NCBI GenBank assembly: GCA_905372135.1
Contig: CAJPNS010000045.1
Span: 1-14,347 of the forward strand
Direction of reading: 5' to 3'
Length of the DNA: 14,347 nt
Source of the DNA: Porphyromonadaceae bacterium
GTDB lineage: Bacteria; Bacteroidota; Bacteroidia; Bacteroidales; Paludibacteraceae
Shown here: positions 6,370 to 13,896 of the stretch, in pieces
Numbering within the stretch: position 1 is the first letter of the stretch
How the letters are laid out: every line of letters begins with the position of its first letter
Program-made: the position numbers and the translations under genes
Notes under the pieces: generated by a model
The model's database searches: none
Told to the model about the DNA's origin: nothing
What the model saw: only the letters and a program-made list of their open reading frames with translations

Positions 6370-7026
6370 TTATTTCGAAGTAGTCTGAGTGGGTTGTGTA
6401 GACTGTATAGGCTGTCTCTGAGTCGACCGCGACGAATTAATAGTATTCCTACCCGACATACTTTTAGCCACTATTCTAAAATTCATCACCTTAGTATCTT
6501 TATAGTTACCTTTTCCCGTAATGGTAACACTTGCCATACCGACATTAAGATTGTTGGCGTATGTAAGCGTATAATCGGCATCTCTTACCAATACCTTAGC
6601 ACCGTCTTTGATAAGAATATCGGGCGATATCGGAGCGTTTCTGAACGTCTGGTCGTTGAGTGGATTTATCATCAGGCTGCCGATAGGCTTAGCCAAGATA
6701 TTGAATTTTATCTCTCTGGTATCGACATAATTACCTTTACCAACGATAGTTATTGTAGCCGTCCCCACGTTGACATTGTTGATATAGTTTATCGTATAAT
6801 CTTTATCTTTTACCAGTATCGTATTGCCGTCTCTAACAGTCAATTCGGGAGTACAAGCTACTCCGGTATAGACTTGGTCTACTACGGGACTTACCACTAT
6901 CGACGACTCTTGGGGAAAACTCTGGGCAGCAGGTGGTGCAGCTGTAGGTGTATTTTTTACCACATTTTGCGATGCCACATAAATAGCTAATAAGCTAAAA
7001 CACAATAAGAACAGTCCTTTTTTCAT
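6370..7026 (-). CDS. Secreted protein with two Ig-like/MBG-type surface repeats
   Basis: The 218-residue product has a signal peptide (residues 1-19, KKGLFLLCFSLLAIYVAS). A short Pro/Ala linker is followed by two homologous repeats at about 43-112 and 119-187. Each reads like P-x-x-D-Q-x-Y/F..., D-G-x-x-x-L-V-x-D-x-D-Y-T, N-N-x-N-V-G-x-A and G-K-G-N-Y-x-D-T. This pattern is common in bacterial surface Ig-like (MBG/cadherin-like) modules, which act as stalks or adhesive parts. The tail (190-218) is rich in Ser, Thr and Gln and looks disordered. There is no lipobox and no type IX sorting domain that I can see, so it may be periplasmic or released. The repeats suggest a recent internal duplication. 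The specific role is unknown. Confidence 0.75.
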   Translation of the reverse strand: MKKGLFLLCFSLLAIYVASQNVVKNTPTAAPPAAQSFPQESSIVVSPVVDQVYTGVACTPELTVRDGNTILVKDKDYTINYINNVNVGTATITIVGKGNYVDTREIKFNILAKPIGSLMINPLNDQTFRNAPISPDILIKDGAKVLVRDADYTLTYANNLNVGMASVTITGKGNYKDTKVMNFRIVAKSMSGRNTINSSRSTQRQPIQSTQPTQTTSK

Positions 7027-7065
7027 AACTTGCTAATTATATTATGGTTATAACTATATTTTCTG

Positions 7066-7095
7066 CGAAGATAATAAAAATAATACAAACACAAA
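7066..7095 (-). promoter_or_regulatory. Possible promoter of the secreted repeat protein
   Basis: On the minus strand TTTG (7095-7092) is followed after 18 bases by TATCTTCG (7073-7066), one base from TAnnTTTG. It lies 40 bases before the start codon in a very AT-rich stretch, so chance matches are likely. Confidence 0.35.
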
Positions 7096-7133
7096 ATATT
7101 TTTACAATAATAAATTTGCTTTTTTTTCGACAA

Positions 7134-7673
7134 TCACTTTACGAGCTTTGCTATCTCTCTGAATTTTAGGTGGTCGGCACCTTTCATCAGGGCAAATAGT
7201 ATCGCCTCGGTACTTAATATTTTTACACCTTCCTGTCTCATCGCCTCTATACCTATATGCCTATTCTCTTCGGAACGAGACGATACGGTATCGGCAGCTA
7301 CAAACACTTCGTAGCCTTTATCGATAAAGTCGATAGCCGTCTGATACACACAGATATGCGTCTCTATACCCGACAAAATTATTTGTTTGCGGCAGTTTCG
7401 TTCAATTTGCTCCACAAACTTGTCGTTGCCTAAAGCCGAAAAACTACTCTTCGCTATCGGCGATAACCCATTGAGTGCCTCGGCTATAAGCGGATGCGTA
7501 TTTCCGAGTTTATCGGGTAGTTGTTCGAGCCACACGATAGGTATATCCAATATCCTACAACCTTCTATCAGTATCCTACTATTGCGCAGCATATTGTCGG
7601 AGTCGTAGACTATTTGCGACAATTTACCCTGTATATCAACTACTACCAATTGTGTATTTTGTATCGAAATCAT
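7134..7673 (-). CDS. Isochorismatase-family cysteine hydrolase
   Basis: This 179-residue protein has the alpha/beta isochorismatase fold with its catalytic triad visible: Asp13 in VVVDIQGKL, Lys75 in IAKSSFSAL and the nucleophile Cys108 in SGIETHICVYQTA. The stretch VFVAADTVSSRSEENR (123-138) is typical of the YcaC-like/nicotinamidase-related branch. Members hydrolyse amides or vinyl ethers in nicotinamide, isochorismate or ureide metabolism; the residues seen do not fix the substrate. Its length matches single-domain YcaC-type enzymes. No metal-binding DxH of nicotinamidases is obvious, which argues against PncA. It is transcribed divergently from the TPR gene and may be monocistronic. It is cytoplasmic, with no signal peptide. 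Confidence 0.87.
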   Translation of the reverse strand: MISIQNTQLVVVDIQGKLSQIVYDSDNMLRNSRILIEGCRILDIPIVWLEQLPDKLGNTHPLIAEALNGLSPIAKSSFSALGNDKFVEQIERNCRKQIILSGIETHICVYQTAIDFIDKGYEVFVAADTVSSRSEENRHIGIEAMRQEGVKILSTEAILFALMKGADHLKFREIAKLVK

Positions 7674-7695
7674 AAGTCTGTACTTTTATCGAATG

Positions 7696-7703
7696 CAAAT
7701 GTA
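7696..7703 (-). promoter_or_regulatory. -7 box upstream of the isochorismatase-family gene
   Basis: TACATTTG on the minus strand matches TAnnTTTG and lies 22 bases before the ATG. No convincing -33 TTTG is seen at the usual distance, so support is partial. Confidence 0.4.
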
Positions 7704-7783
7704 GTAAAAAATCAACAAATATCGTTTTTATAGAGTAATTTAATCGATAAAAAAGCCATTCGACGGGCTATTCGATTTTTTTG

Positions 7784-7791
7784 TAAATTTG
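7784..7791 (+). promoter_or_regulatory. -7 box of the TPR-DedA-ruvC cluster
   Basis: TAAATTTG matches the Bacteroides -7 consensus and lies 35 bases before the first gene of the plus-strand cluster. A TTCG 21 bases upstream is a weak -33 candidate. Confidence 0.45.
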
Positions 7792-7826
7792 CACGTTTTC
7801 AAAAAGACACAACCTATCGGCACACA

Positions 7827-9383
7827 ATGGAAGATTTTTATCAATATATATATAGCGGTTCGTTCGGCGGATACGACCCCGAAAAGTTGGAGTTGATAAA
7901 CGATTATTTTTTGAATGCAGGTAAAAAAAATCGTTTTTTCGACTCAGACACGTACGAGTATGTCGTCGCATTTCTGATCGAACAAGGGAATTTCGGGCAA
8001 GCAAGAGAGGTGCTTTCGGTTGCCGAAAATCTCTTCCCCGACAAAGAGATTCTATCGATATTCGAAATACTCATCGATAAATACTACAATCTGGAAAACG
8101 CTATAAACAAAAGCGATATATACTTCAAGAAATACAATAATCCGATATTTCTACTCATAAAAGCTGTATCTCTATTCGAATCCAAAAGATACGAAGAGGG
8201 TGAGGTTGTACACGAAAAGTTCATAAACGATTTCTATACCGAGGAGTTGCGGGCAGAGGCTTATTTTCAGATAGCTTTGTTGCTCGACGACAATAAGTTC
8301 GACAATATAGAAGACAACGACAATGAGTTTCTGACACGCTCTATGCTTACAAAACGTTTTATAGACAGAGCCTTGAGCTATCCTTTAGATATCAAAGGGC
8401 TGATATTCTATGCTATACAATTCCGTAACATAGGCAACCTGCGAGATGCACAAAACATACTAAACCGTGTAATCGACAAAGATTCGTACAACAAAGAGGC
8501 TTGGCGGTTGCTGTCGGAAATTTTGTTCGATGCAGAGCAATACAAAGAGGCAGCCGAAGCCTACAAGTATCGGATAGCCATAAACGACGGTGATAATATG
8601 AATCACTTTCAGTGCGGGCTCTGCTATAGCCGAATGGGTCAATGGGAAGATGCACTACACTATTACGAGTTGCAGGAAAAAAATTTTCCCCTTATTCTTA
8701 TGGATAATAAGGAGTTTTATCTGAAACTCAAAAACAAACAGGCAGAGTGCCTTATGAAAATGGGCAAATTTGAAGACGCTCTTCGTATCTGTACCAAAGC
8801 TCTCAAAATAGACCCAAACAACTTCCAGATAACAGTAAGGACGGCACAGTGTTACAACTTCTTGAACGACAACGAAAATGCGATAGTATATCTACTGAAA
8901 GCATTGGAGATGAACAACAACCATCGATACAACGAATACGAGAATCTATTCGGTACGATAGGAGATATTTTTTCGGAAATATCACAAGAACAGAGCCTTA
9001 AAGAGAAAGAAGAGAGTATATCGAACGCTATTTTGGCGTACAAAAAATCGATGATATTTCTCAATATGTCGGACAATGCCGACAACAAAGATTTCGAAGA
9101 TTTGCAGTACACAAACGCTATGAACCTACTGAAGATAGGGCGTTCGTATATGCTTATCGGCAAATATATCGATGCTCTCATCAATCTACAGATGGCCAAC
9201 TACATAAATGCCGATATGCCTACTCTGCAGCTTACTCTTTCGATATGTTACTACTATCTGGATTTCGTCAAAGAGTCGCTTATGCATTTCGAGCTCATTC
9301 CTATCGACGAACTCAAAGAGTTTAAAAATCTTATACCGGATCTCGTAGAGATAGAAAAACTATATAAAGAGCATAATAGGTAA
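7827..9383 (+). CDS. Cytoplasmic tetratricopeptide-repeat (TPR) protein
   Basis: The 518-residue product is almost wholly helical with TPR-like repeats. The clearest are in the middle (NKEAWRLLSEILFDAEQYKEAAEAY, HFQCGLCYSRMGQWEDALHYY, QAECLMKMGKFEDALRICTKALKIDPNN, VRTAQCYNFLNDNENAIVYLLKALE; about residues 220-365) and near the C-terminus (GRSYMLIGKYIDALINLQMANYI, about 435-475). TPR arrays are protein-protein scaffolds. There is no signal peptide or membrane segment, so it is probably cytoplasmic. It has no enzymatic domain, and its partner cannot be read from sequence. It begins at ATG 7827 just downstream of a TAAATTTG promoter box and is followed after 22 bases by the DedA gene, so it likely heads an operon with DedA and ruvC. 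Specific role unknown. Confidence 0.85.
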   Translation: MEDFYQYIYSGSFGGYDPEKLELINDYFLNAGKKNRFFDSDTYEYVVAFLIEQGNFGQAREVLSVAENLFPDKEILSIFEILIDKYYNLENAINKSDIYFKKYNNPIFLLIKAVSLFESKRYEEGEVVHEKFINDFYTEELRAEAYFQIALLLDDNKFDNIEDNDNEFLTRSMLTKRFIDRALSYPLDIKGLIFYAIQFRNIGNLRDAQNILNRVIDKDSYNKEAWRLLSEILFDAEQYKEAAEAYKYRIAINDGDNMNHFQCGLCYSRMGQWEDALHYYELQEKNFPLILMDNKEFYLKLKNKQAECLMKMGKFEDALRICTKALKIDPNNFQITVRTAQCYNFLNDNENAIVYLLKALEMNNNHRYNEYENLFGTIGDIFSEISQEQSLKEKEESISNAILAYKKSMIFLNMSDNADNKDFEDLQYTNAMNLLKIGRSYMLIGKYIDALINLQMANYINADMPTLQLTLSICYYYLDFVKESLMHFELIPIDELKEFKNLIPDLVEIEKLYKEHNR

Positions 9384-9405
9384 TTACAACACAATACAAT
9401 ACACA

Positions 9406-10149
9406 ATGAATTTACAAATGATATATCGGCTACGAAGGCTTACGTTAATCGGCGTTTTGCTGTTTTTATCCACACAGTTGAGTGCTAATGAGACAGATAG
9501 CACCAGTAGTCGGTCGTGGTTCGATAGAGTCGATGAGTGGTATACTGCCAATATGAACTACGGTACTATCACGGCACTGATGGCTGCCGAGAGTTCGATA
9601 TTGCCCGTACCGTCGGAGCTTGTAGTACCGCCTGCGGCTTTTATCGCCTCACGAGGCGACGGAGGTATGAAGATGATCTGGGTGATAGTTTTCGCTACGA
9701 TAGGAGCATGGATAGGAGCAACGGTAAACTACTTCGTACTAGGTATGTGGCTCGGTAGGAATATCATATATAAATTCGCCGATAGCCGTTTGGGACGTAT
9801 GTTGCTGCTAAGCAGCGAAAAGCTGAAACGAAGCGAAAATTTCTTCAATAAATACGGTATAGTTTCGACATTTATAGGTAGATTTATCCCTGTAATTCGG
9901 CACTTTATATCTATTCCGGCAGGTTTCTCGAAGATGAATTTTTTTGTTTTCTCGATATTTACACTGCTTGGTGCAGGTCTTTGGAATTGCATTTTGGCTC
10001 TCCTCGGACGTGTCGCCAACGGGCAACAAGAGGTCATATATCGTTACTCACACGAAATAGGCTACGGACTTTTAGCGATAGTATGCCTCGTAATAGCTTT
10101 TCTCATAGTGAAATATTTCGTCGGAAAAAGTAAGAAAACAAATATATAG
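9406..10149 (+). CDS. DedA-family inner-membrane protein
   Basis: DedA proteins are polytopic inner-membrane proteins linked to membrane homeostasis, and some members act as undecaprenyl-phosphate or lipid flippases/transporters. This 247-residue member has a hydrophobic N-terminal segment (11-27) that resembles a cleavable signal. The DedA hallmarks follow: Glu62 in MAAESSILPVPSELVVPP (Pro-Val-Pro-Ser-Glu at 67-71), the glycine-rich GAWIGATVNYFVLG, and the conserved GRFIPVIRHFISIPAG (158-173, Arg159 and Arg165). Further hydrophobic stretches lie at about 91-112, 178-203 and 219-238. The acidic and arginine residues needed by E. coli YqjA/YghB-type members appear present. It sits 22 bases after the TPR gene and 9 bases before ruvC, so it is probably cotranscribed. 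No functional link to ruvC is evident. Confidence 0.88.
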   Translation: MNLQMIYRLRRLTLIGVLLFLSTQLSANETDSTSSRSWFDRVDEWYTANMNYGTITALMAAESSILPVPSELVVPPAAFIASRGDGGMKMIWVIVFATIGAWIGATVNYFVLGMWLGRNIIYKFADSRLGRMLLLSSEKLKRSENFFNKYGIVSTFIGRFIPVIRHFISIPAGFSKMNFFVFSIFTLLGAGLWNCILALLGRVANGQQEVIYRYSHEIGYGLLAIVCLVIAFLIVKYFVGKSKKTNI

Positions 10150-10158
10150 CTCGCCTCT

Positions 10159-10725
10159 ATGCCACCTAAGGAACGTATTATATTAGGTATCGACCCCGGT
10201 ACCACGATCATGGGTTACGGTGTAATCAGAATCATCGACCGCAAAGTGGAGTTTGTCGCTCTGGGAGCCATCAATCTAAAGGCAATAAAGAACCATTATC
10301 TTACATTACGGAAAATATTCGAAGAGGTCAATCGCCTTATAGAGACACACCTACCCGACGAACTGGCAATAGAGGCTCCATTTTTCGAAAAAAACGTACA
10401 GTCGATGCTAAAGCTCGGCAGAGCGCAAGGAGTGGCAATAACCGCCGCTATCGTCAGAGAGATACCCGTAGCCGAATATGCCCCGCTAAAAATAAAGATG
10501 GCTATAACCGGACAAGGCAGAGCCTCGAAAGAACAAGTAGCCGATATGCTATGCCGAATACTGAAAATACCTCACGATATTCTACCAAAAGAACTCGACG
10601 CTACCGACGGACTGGCAGCTGCATATTGCCACTATTTACAAACTCAATCGGTCGTAGGTAGTGAGAAAAAATATAGAAACTGGAAAGACTTTGCCGAAAA
10701 AAACAAGGGACGAATCAAAACATAA
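10159..10725 (+). CDS. ruvC: Holliday junction resolvase RuvC
   Basis: RuvC is the endonuclease of the RuvABC complex, which resolves Holliday junctions in recombinational repair. The four catalytic acidic residues are in place: Asp12 in LGIDPGTTIMGYG, Glu72 in LAIEAPFF, and Asp147 and Asp150 in ELDATDGLAAAYCH. They correspond to E. coli Asp7, Glu66, Asp138 and Asp141. Also typical are KNVQSMLKLGRAQGV and the YAPLKIKMAITGQGRASKEQV segment. The 188 residues compare with 173 in E. coli; the excess is a basic C-terminal tail (KKYRNWKDFAEKNKGRIK). The start at 10159, 9 bases after the DedA stop, gives the normal N-terminus. ruvA and ruvB are not in the window. Confidence 0.95.
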   Translation: MPPKERIILGIDPGTTIMGYGVIRIIDRKVEFVALGAINLKAIKNHYLTLRKIFEEVNRLIETHLPDELAIEAPFFEKNVQSMLKLGRAQGVAITAAIVREIPVAEYAPLKIKMAITGQGRASKEQVADMLCRILKIPHDILPKELDATDGLAAAYCHYLQTQSVVGSEKKYRNWKDFAEKNKGRIKT

Positions 10726-10787
10726 AAACATAGCTTCAAATATAAGTTAAAGCTACATATATGGTACGTATTCAATGATTTTTTTAC

Positions 10788-10795
10788 TAAATTTG
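10788..10795 (+). promoter_or_regulatory. -7 box of pepD
   Basis: TAAATTTG, followed by GCAGAG, matches the Bacteroides -7 element and lies 59 bases before the pepD ATG. The same octamer precedes the TPR gene. No clear -33 TTTG is seen. Confidence 0.45.
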
Positions 10796-10854
10796 CAGAG
10801 TCGAAAAAACATAGACTTATATATCAATAACTAATAAAACTCATCATTAAAATT

Positions 10855-12309
10855 ATGGACATTCATTCATTACAACCACAGGAAGTATGGCGCAATTTTG
10901 CAAAGGTATGCTCAGTACCCCACCCGTCGCACCATCTCGAACAGATTACAAAACTTGTAGTAGACTTCGGCAAATCTCTTGGTTTGGAGACTCTTACCGA
11001 CAAGGCAGGTAATGTACTCATTCGCAAGCCTGCTACTGCGGGTTTGGAAGACCGCAAAGTAATAGTACTTCAGGCTCACCTCGATATGGTGCCTCAGAAA
11101 AACAATTCGGTAAAGCACGATTTCGAGAAAGACCCCATAAAAACTATCGTCGACGGCGAATGGCTCAGAGCCGACCAAACTACTTTAGGTGCCGACAACG
11201 GTATCGGAGTAGCTGCCATAATGGCTGTACTCGAAAGTAAAGAGCTCAAACACGGACCTATAGCAGCACTCTTTACTTCAGACGAAGAGACTGGTATGTA
11301 CGGTGCTTTCGGATTGCAGCCCGACTGGATAAAAGGCGATATCTTGCTTAACCTCGACTCCGAAGACGAAGGCGAACTATTCATAGGATGTGCCGGAGGG
11401 TTGGATGCAAGCATAAACTGGAAATTCAAACCGCTACCTACCGCCCCCGACGATATAGCTCTCAAAGTAACAGTATCGGGACTGAAAGGCGGACATTCGG
11501 GGCTCGATATAATACTAGGCAGAGCCAACGCCAATAAACTATTGTTCAGATTCTTAAAAGAAGCCATATCTTCCGACGAAGCGCGTCTGTCGGAGGTAGA
11601 AGGCGGTAATATGCGAAATGCTATTCCTCGAGAAGGCTGGGCGATAATCACTATCCCCGAAGAGAGCAAAAAAGATATAGTGAATTTGGCAAAAGAGTAC
11701 GAAGCACTTTTCAACGAAGAGTACAAAGATATAGAAAACAAGATAACGATAAGCGTAGAGGAAGTAGATACGCCCGACAACATCATTCCCGAACAGATAC
11801 AAGACGACTTCATCAATGCCGTAACCGGCTGTCCCAATGGCGTTTTCAGAATGATACCTACCATTCCAAACATAGTAGAGACCTCTATGAATCTATCTAT
11901 AATAAGGGCAAATACCGAGAAAATCGAAATTCATTGCCTGCTGCGTTCGTCGGTAGATAGCAAGAAAGAAGAGCTTGCCTCGATGGTCGACAGTATCTTC
12001 ACTTTGGCAGGAGCCAAGGTAGAGTTTTCGGGTGGATATTCGGGTTGGAATCCAAACACAAACTCGCCCATACTGCACGCTATGAAAGAGTCGTACCAAA
12101 AGGAGTTCAACAAAGAGCCTAAGGTACAGGTAGTTCACGCAGGTCTCGAATGTGGCATCATCGGAGCAACAGAGCCCAATCTCGATATGATTTCGTTCGG
12201 ACCCACTATAAGACACCCACATTCGCCCGACGAAAAAGTAAACATCAAATCGGTGGGCGATTTCTGGCGTTTCCTTACCAAATCTCTCGAAAACGCACCT
12301 AAGAAGTAA
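10855..12309 (+). CDS. pepD: Aminoacyl-histidine dipeptidase (M20 family, PepD)
   Basis: PepD (Xaa-His dipeptidase, peptidase family M20C) is a cytosolic dinuclear zinc enzyme that cleaves dipeptides such as carnosine and beta-Ala-His. All metal-site and catalytic residues known for E. coli PepD occur with a constant offset of 5: His75 and Asp77 (QAHLDMVPQ), Asp114 (GADNGIG), Glu144 and Glu145 (SDEETGM), Asp168 (NLDSEDEG) and His456 (RHPHSPDE). The dimerisation/lid domain lies between, beginning near GLKGGHSGLDI. The 484 residues match the family (485 in E. coli). It is preceded by a 129-base gap holding its own -7 box and followed by a hairpin terminator, so it is probably monocistronic. Conserved M20C peptidases vary in dipeptide range, so the exact substrate is not shown. 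Confidence 0.93.
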   Translation: MDIHSLQPQEVWRNFAKVCSVPHPSHHLEQITKLVVDFGKSLGLETLTDKAGNVLIRKPATAGLEDRKVIVLQAHLDMVPQKNNSVKHDFEKDPIKTIVDGEWLRADQTTLGADNGIGVAAIMAVLESKELKHGPIAALFTSDEETGMYGAFGLQPDWIKGDILLNLDSEDEGELFIGCAGGLDASINWKFKPLPTAPDDIALKVTVSGLKGGHSGLDIILGRANANKLLFRFLKEAISSDEARLSEVEGGNMRNAIPREGWAIITIPEESKKDIVNLAKEYEALFNEEYKDIENKITISVEEVDTPDNIIPEQIQDDFINAVTGCPNGVFRMIPTIPNIVETSMNLSIIRANTEKIEIHCLLRSSVDSKKEELASMVDSIFTLAGAKVEFSGGYSGWNPNTNSPILHAMKESYQKEFNKEPKVQVVHAGLECGIIGATEPNLDMISFGPTIRHPHSPDEKVNIKSVGDFWRFLTKSLENAPKK

Positions 12310-12329
12310 AAACAAATTACATACATGCG

Positions 12330-12375
12330 CGAAAAAAAGACTACATATCATATCTCTGATGGGTAGTCTTTTTCG
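12330..12375. terminator. Bidirectional terminator downstream of pepD
   Basis: An 11-bp stem (12334-12344, AAAAAGACTAC, with 12363-12373, GTAGTCTTTTT) encloses an 18-base loop. T runs follow in both directions, with a two-base extension of the A tract on the left side. It lies about 25 bases after the pepD stop. Confidence 0.8.
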
Positions 12376-12409
12376 TTTATCAACGATACTTATAAGAGCT
12401 AACGACAGA

Positions 12410-12446
12410 AAAAGCGACTATCCATAGTTTCGTGACAGTCGCTTTT
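12410..12446. terminator. Bidirectional terminator downstream of rplT
   Basis: A 10-bp stem (12410-12419, AAAAGCGACT, with 12437-12446, AGTCGCTTTT) encloses a 17-base loop. It is flanked by A and T runs, so it can end transcription of the infC-rpmI-rplT operon on the minus strand. Together with the hairpin at 12330-12375 it separates two convergent units. Confidence 0.8.
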
Positions 12447-12490
12447 ATTAGAAAACAAGTGTATTTTCTCTGTAGAATAGACTTGTATTT

Positions 12491-12844
12491 TTATTTGCTG
12501 TGCTGAGCCTGTTTTACGATAGCCGAGAAAGCCTCTTTATTGTTCATAGCCAAATCGGCGAGAACTTTGCGGTTGATAGTAATACCGGCTTTGTGGAGAG
12601 CTCCCATCAGCTGCGAATATGAGTATCCTTCCAAGCGGGCAGCGGCATTGATACGTTGTATCCACAATGCACGGAACGAACGTTTTTTGTTTTTTCTATC
12701 GCGATAGGCATAGGTCAAACCCTTTTCCCAAGTATTCTTGGCGATAGTCCATACGTTTTGTCTTGCGCCGAAATATCCTCTTGTAAGTTTTAAAATTCTT
12801 TTCCTTTTTGCTCTCGAAGCTACATGATTTACTGAACGTGGCAT
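12491..12844 (-). CDS. rplT: 50S ribosomal protein L20
   Basis: This 117-residue basic protein has the L20 pattern: MPRSVNHVASRAKRKRILKL, then GYFGARQNVWTIAKN, YAYRDRKNKKRSFRALWIQRINAAARL, YSQLMGALHKAGITINRKVLADLA. L20 binds 23S rRNA early in large-subunit assembly, and in several bacteria it represses its own operon by binding leader mRNA. The length is the family norm. It is the last gene of the infC-rpmI-rplT operon, 97 bases after rpmI; a small hairpin lies in that gap (12875-12894). A terminator follows. Confidence 0.97.
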   Translation of the reverse strand: MPRSVNHVASRAKRKRILKLTRGYFGARQNVWTIAKNTWEKGLTYAYRDRKNKKRSFRALWIQRINAAARLEGYSYSQLMGALHKAGITINRKVLADLAMNNKEAFSAIVKQAQHSK

Positions 12845-12874
12845 AATTTTGAAATGTTTTTTTTGAAAGTCAGT

Positions 12875-12894
12875 GTCCGCTTAGTGGGGCGAAC
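12875..12894 (-). other. Small hairpin between rpmI and rplT
   Basis: On the minus strand GTTCGC and GCGGAC can pair (one G-T wobble) around an 8-base loop. There is no T run after it, so it is not a standard terminator. It could influence rplT translation or processing, or be chance. Confidence 0.3.
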
Positions 12895-12941
12895 TTACAT
12901 TTTTACTGAACATTCGATTAATACTTTTAATTAATTAACTC

Positions 12942-13139
12942 TCAACGGATACCAAGTAACGATTTTACACTCTTTTCGTTCGAAGTGTTTACCACTCCCG
13001 TGTGCGTAAGATTACGCTTTCTCTTGGTCGACTTCTTGGTCAAGATATGACTTTTGAAGGCATGTTTCCGTTTTACTTTACCTGTCCCGGTAAGGGCGAA
13101 CCTTTTTTTGGCACCGGAATTAGTTTTGATTTTCGACAT
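12942..13139 (-). CDS. rpmI: 50S ribosomal protein L35
   Basis: A 65-residue, strongly basic protein with the L35 signature: MSKIKTNSGAKKRFALTGTGK, VKRKHAFKSHILTKKSTKRKRNL and a C-terminal SVKSLLGIR-type end. It is a large-subunit protein, encoded as usual between infC (54 bases upstream) and rplT. The length is normal (64-66 residues). Confidence 0.96.
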   Translation of the reverse strand: MSKIKTNSGAKKRFALTGTGKVKRKHAFKSHILTKKSTKRKRNLTHTGVVNTSNEKSVKSLLGIR

Positions 13140-13193
13140 TTTCTATTGTATTTTATAGTTAAACTTATTAATATAAATTCTATTCGATATTTT

Positions 13194-13739
13194 TTATTTC
13201 TTGGGCTTAGGCGATAGATTTACTATCATCCTCTTGCCTTCGAGTTTCGGAGTATTATCGGCTTTGGCTATATCTTCGAGGTCGTCGATGAACTTTTTCA
13301 GTAGGTCTTCGCCCTGCTCTTTGAACATAATGGAGCGTCCTCTGAAAAAAACCGATGCTTTCACTTTATTGCCTTCCGTAAGGAAGTTTCGGGCGTGTTT
13401 GAGCTTGAAGTTATAGTCGTGCTCGTCGGTCTGCGGACCGAAACGAATCTCTTTGACAACAACCTTTACTGCGTTTGCTTTTATCTCTTTTTCTTTCTTT
13501 CGGAGCTGATACAGAAACTTCTGAAAATCGACTATCTTACATACGGGAGGGTCTGCATTGGGCGATATTTCGACCAGATCCAATCCCAATTCGTCGGCTC
13601 TAAGCATTGCTCGTTCGATAGAATAGACGCCCTGCTCGACGTTGTCGCCTACCAATCGGACACGAGATACTCCCTGTATATCGTCGTTTACACGGTATCT
13701 GTTCTCTTGCTCTTTGCGGTTGTTGATGTTTGTTGCTAT
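13194..13739 (-). CDS. infC: Translation initiation factor IF-3
   Basis: IF-3 binds the 30S subunit, blocks premature joining of 50S, and proofreads the start codon and initiator tRNA. The product shows RYRVNDDIQ and VRLVGDNVEQGVYS, then LDLVEISPNADPPVCKI, DFQKFLYQLRKKEKE, KEIRFGPQTDEHDYNFKLKHA and the C-terminal VNLSPKPKK. There is no ATG in frame between the upstream in-frame TAA and the RVNDD motif. An ATA codon at 13739-13737 sits 7 bases after AAGGAGGA, giving a 181-residue protein beginning (M)ATNINNRKEQENRYRVNDD, the normal length. A later TTG at 13655 would delete part of the N-domain and is unlikely. Rare start codons (AUU, AUC, AUA) are the hallmark of infC autoregulation. It leads the operon with rpmI and rplT. 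Confidence 0.93.
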   Translation of the reverse strand: MATNINNRKEQENRYRVNDDIQGVSRVRLVGDNVEQGVYSIERAMLRADELGLDLVEISPNADPPVCKIVDFQKFLYQLRKKEKEIKANAVKVVVKEIRFGPQTDEHDYNFKLKHARNFLTEGNKVKASVFFRGRSIMFKEQGEDLLKKFIDDLEDIAKADNTPKLEGKRMIVNLSPKPKK

Positions 13740-13754
13740 TGTGAAATCCTCCTT
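13737..13754 (-). promoter_or_regulatory. infC ribosome-binding site with ATA start
   Basis: AAGGAGGA (13754-13747) is followed by a 7-base spacer and ATA (13739-13737). This is the strongest Shine-Dalgarno in the window and decides the unusual start codon. Confidence 0.75.
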
Positions 13755-13823
13755 TATATAATCTTAGGTTCGACAAAAAAATGATTTTTCTATTCCTATT
13801 TGCTTTCGATACGAAAACGGCGA

Positions 13824-13831
13824 CAAAGGTA
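13824..13831 (-). promoter_or_regulatory. -7 box of the infC-rpmI-rplT operon
   Basis: TACCTTTG on the minus strand matches the Bacteroides -7 consensus, giving a leader of about 75-80 bases before infC. A small perfect hairpin (13804-13808 with 13812-13816, TTTCG/CGAAA) would lie at the very 5' end of that transcript. A weak -33 candidate (TTCG) lies 16 bases upstream. Confidence 0.45.
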
Positions 13832-13896
13832 ATACTTTTTCTTCAAACGAAGTACACAAGTATATAATTATTTTTTTCGAGGTCCGACGGGTGAGG

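Noticed and set aside
10731..10755. Hairpin after ruvC (TAGCTT/AAGCTA) as a terminator
   Set aside because: The stem is only 6 bp and has no T run on the plus strand.
11094..11873. A 259-codon open frame on the minus strand, antisense to pepD
   Set aside because: The Ser/Leu/Ile-rich composition is typical of antisense shadow frames, and pepD is intact on the plus strand with every zinc ligand.
13194..13655. TTG at 13655 as the infC start
   Set aside because: It would remove the conserved YRVNDDIQ segment of the IF-3 N-domain and has no Shine-Dalgarno, whereas the ATA at 13739 has both the full domain and a strong ribosome-binding site.
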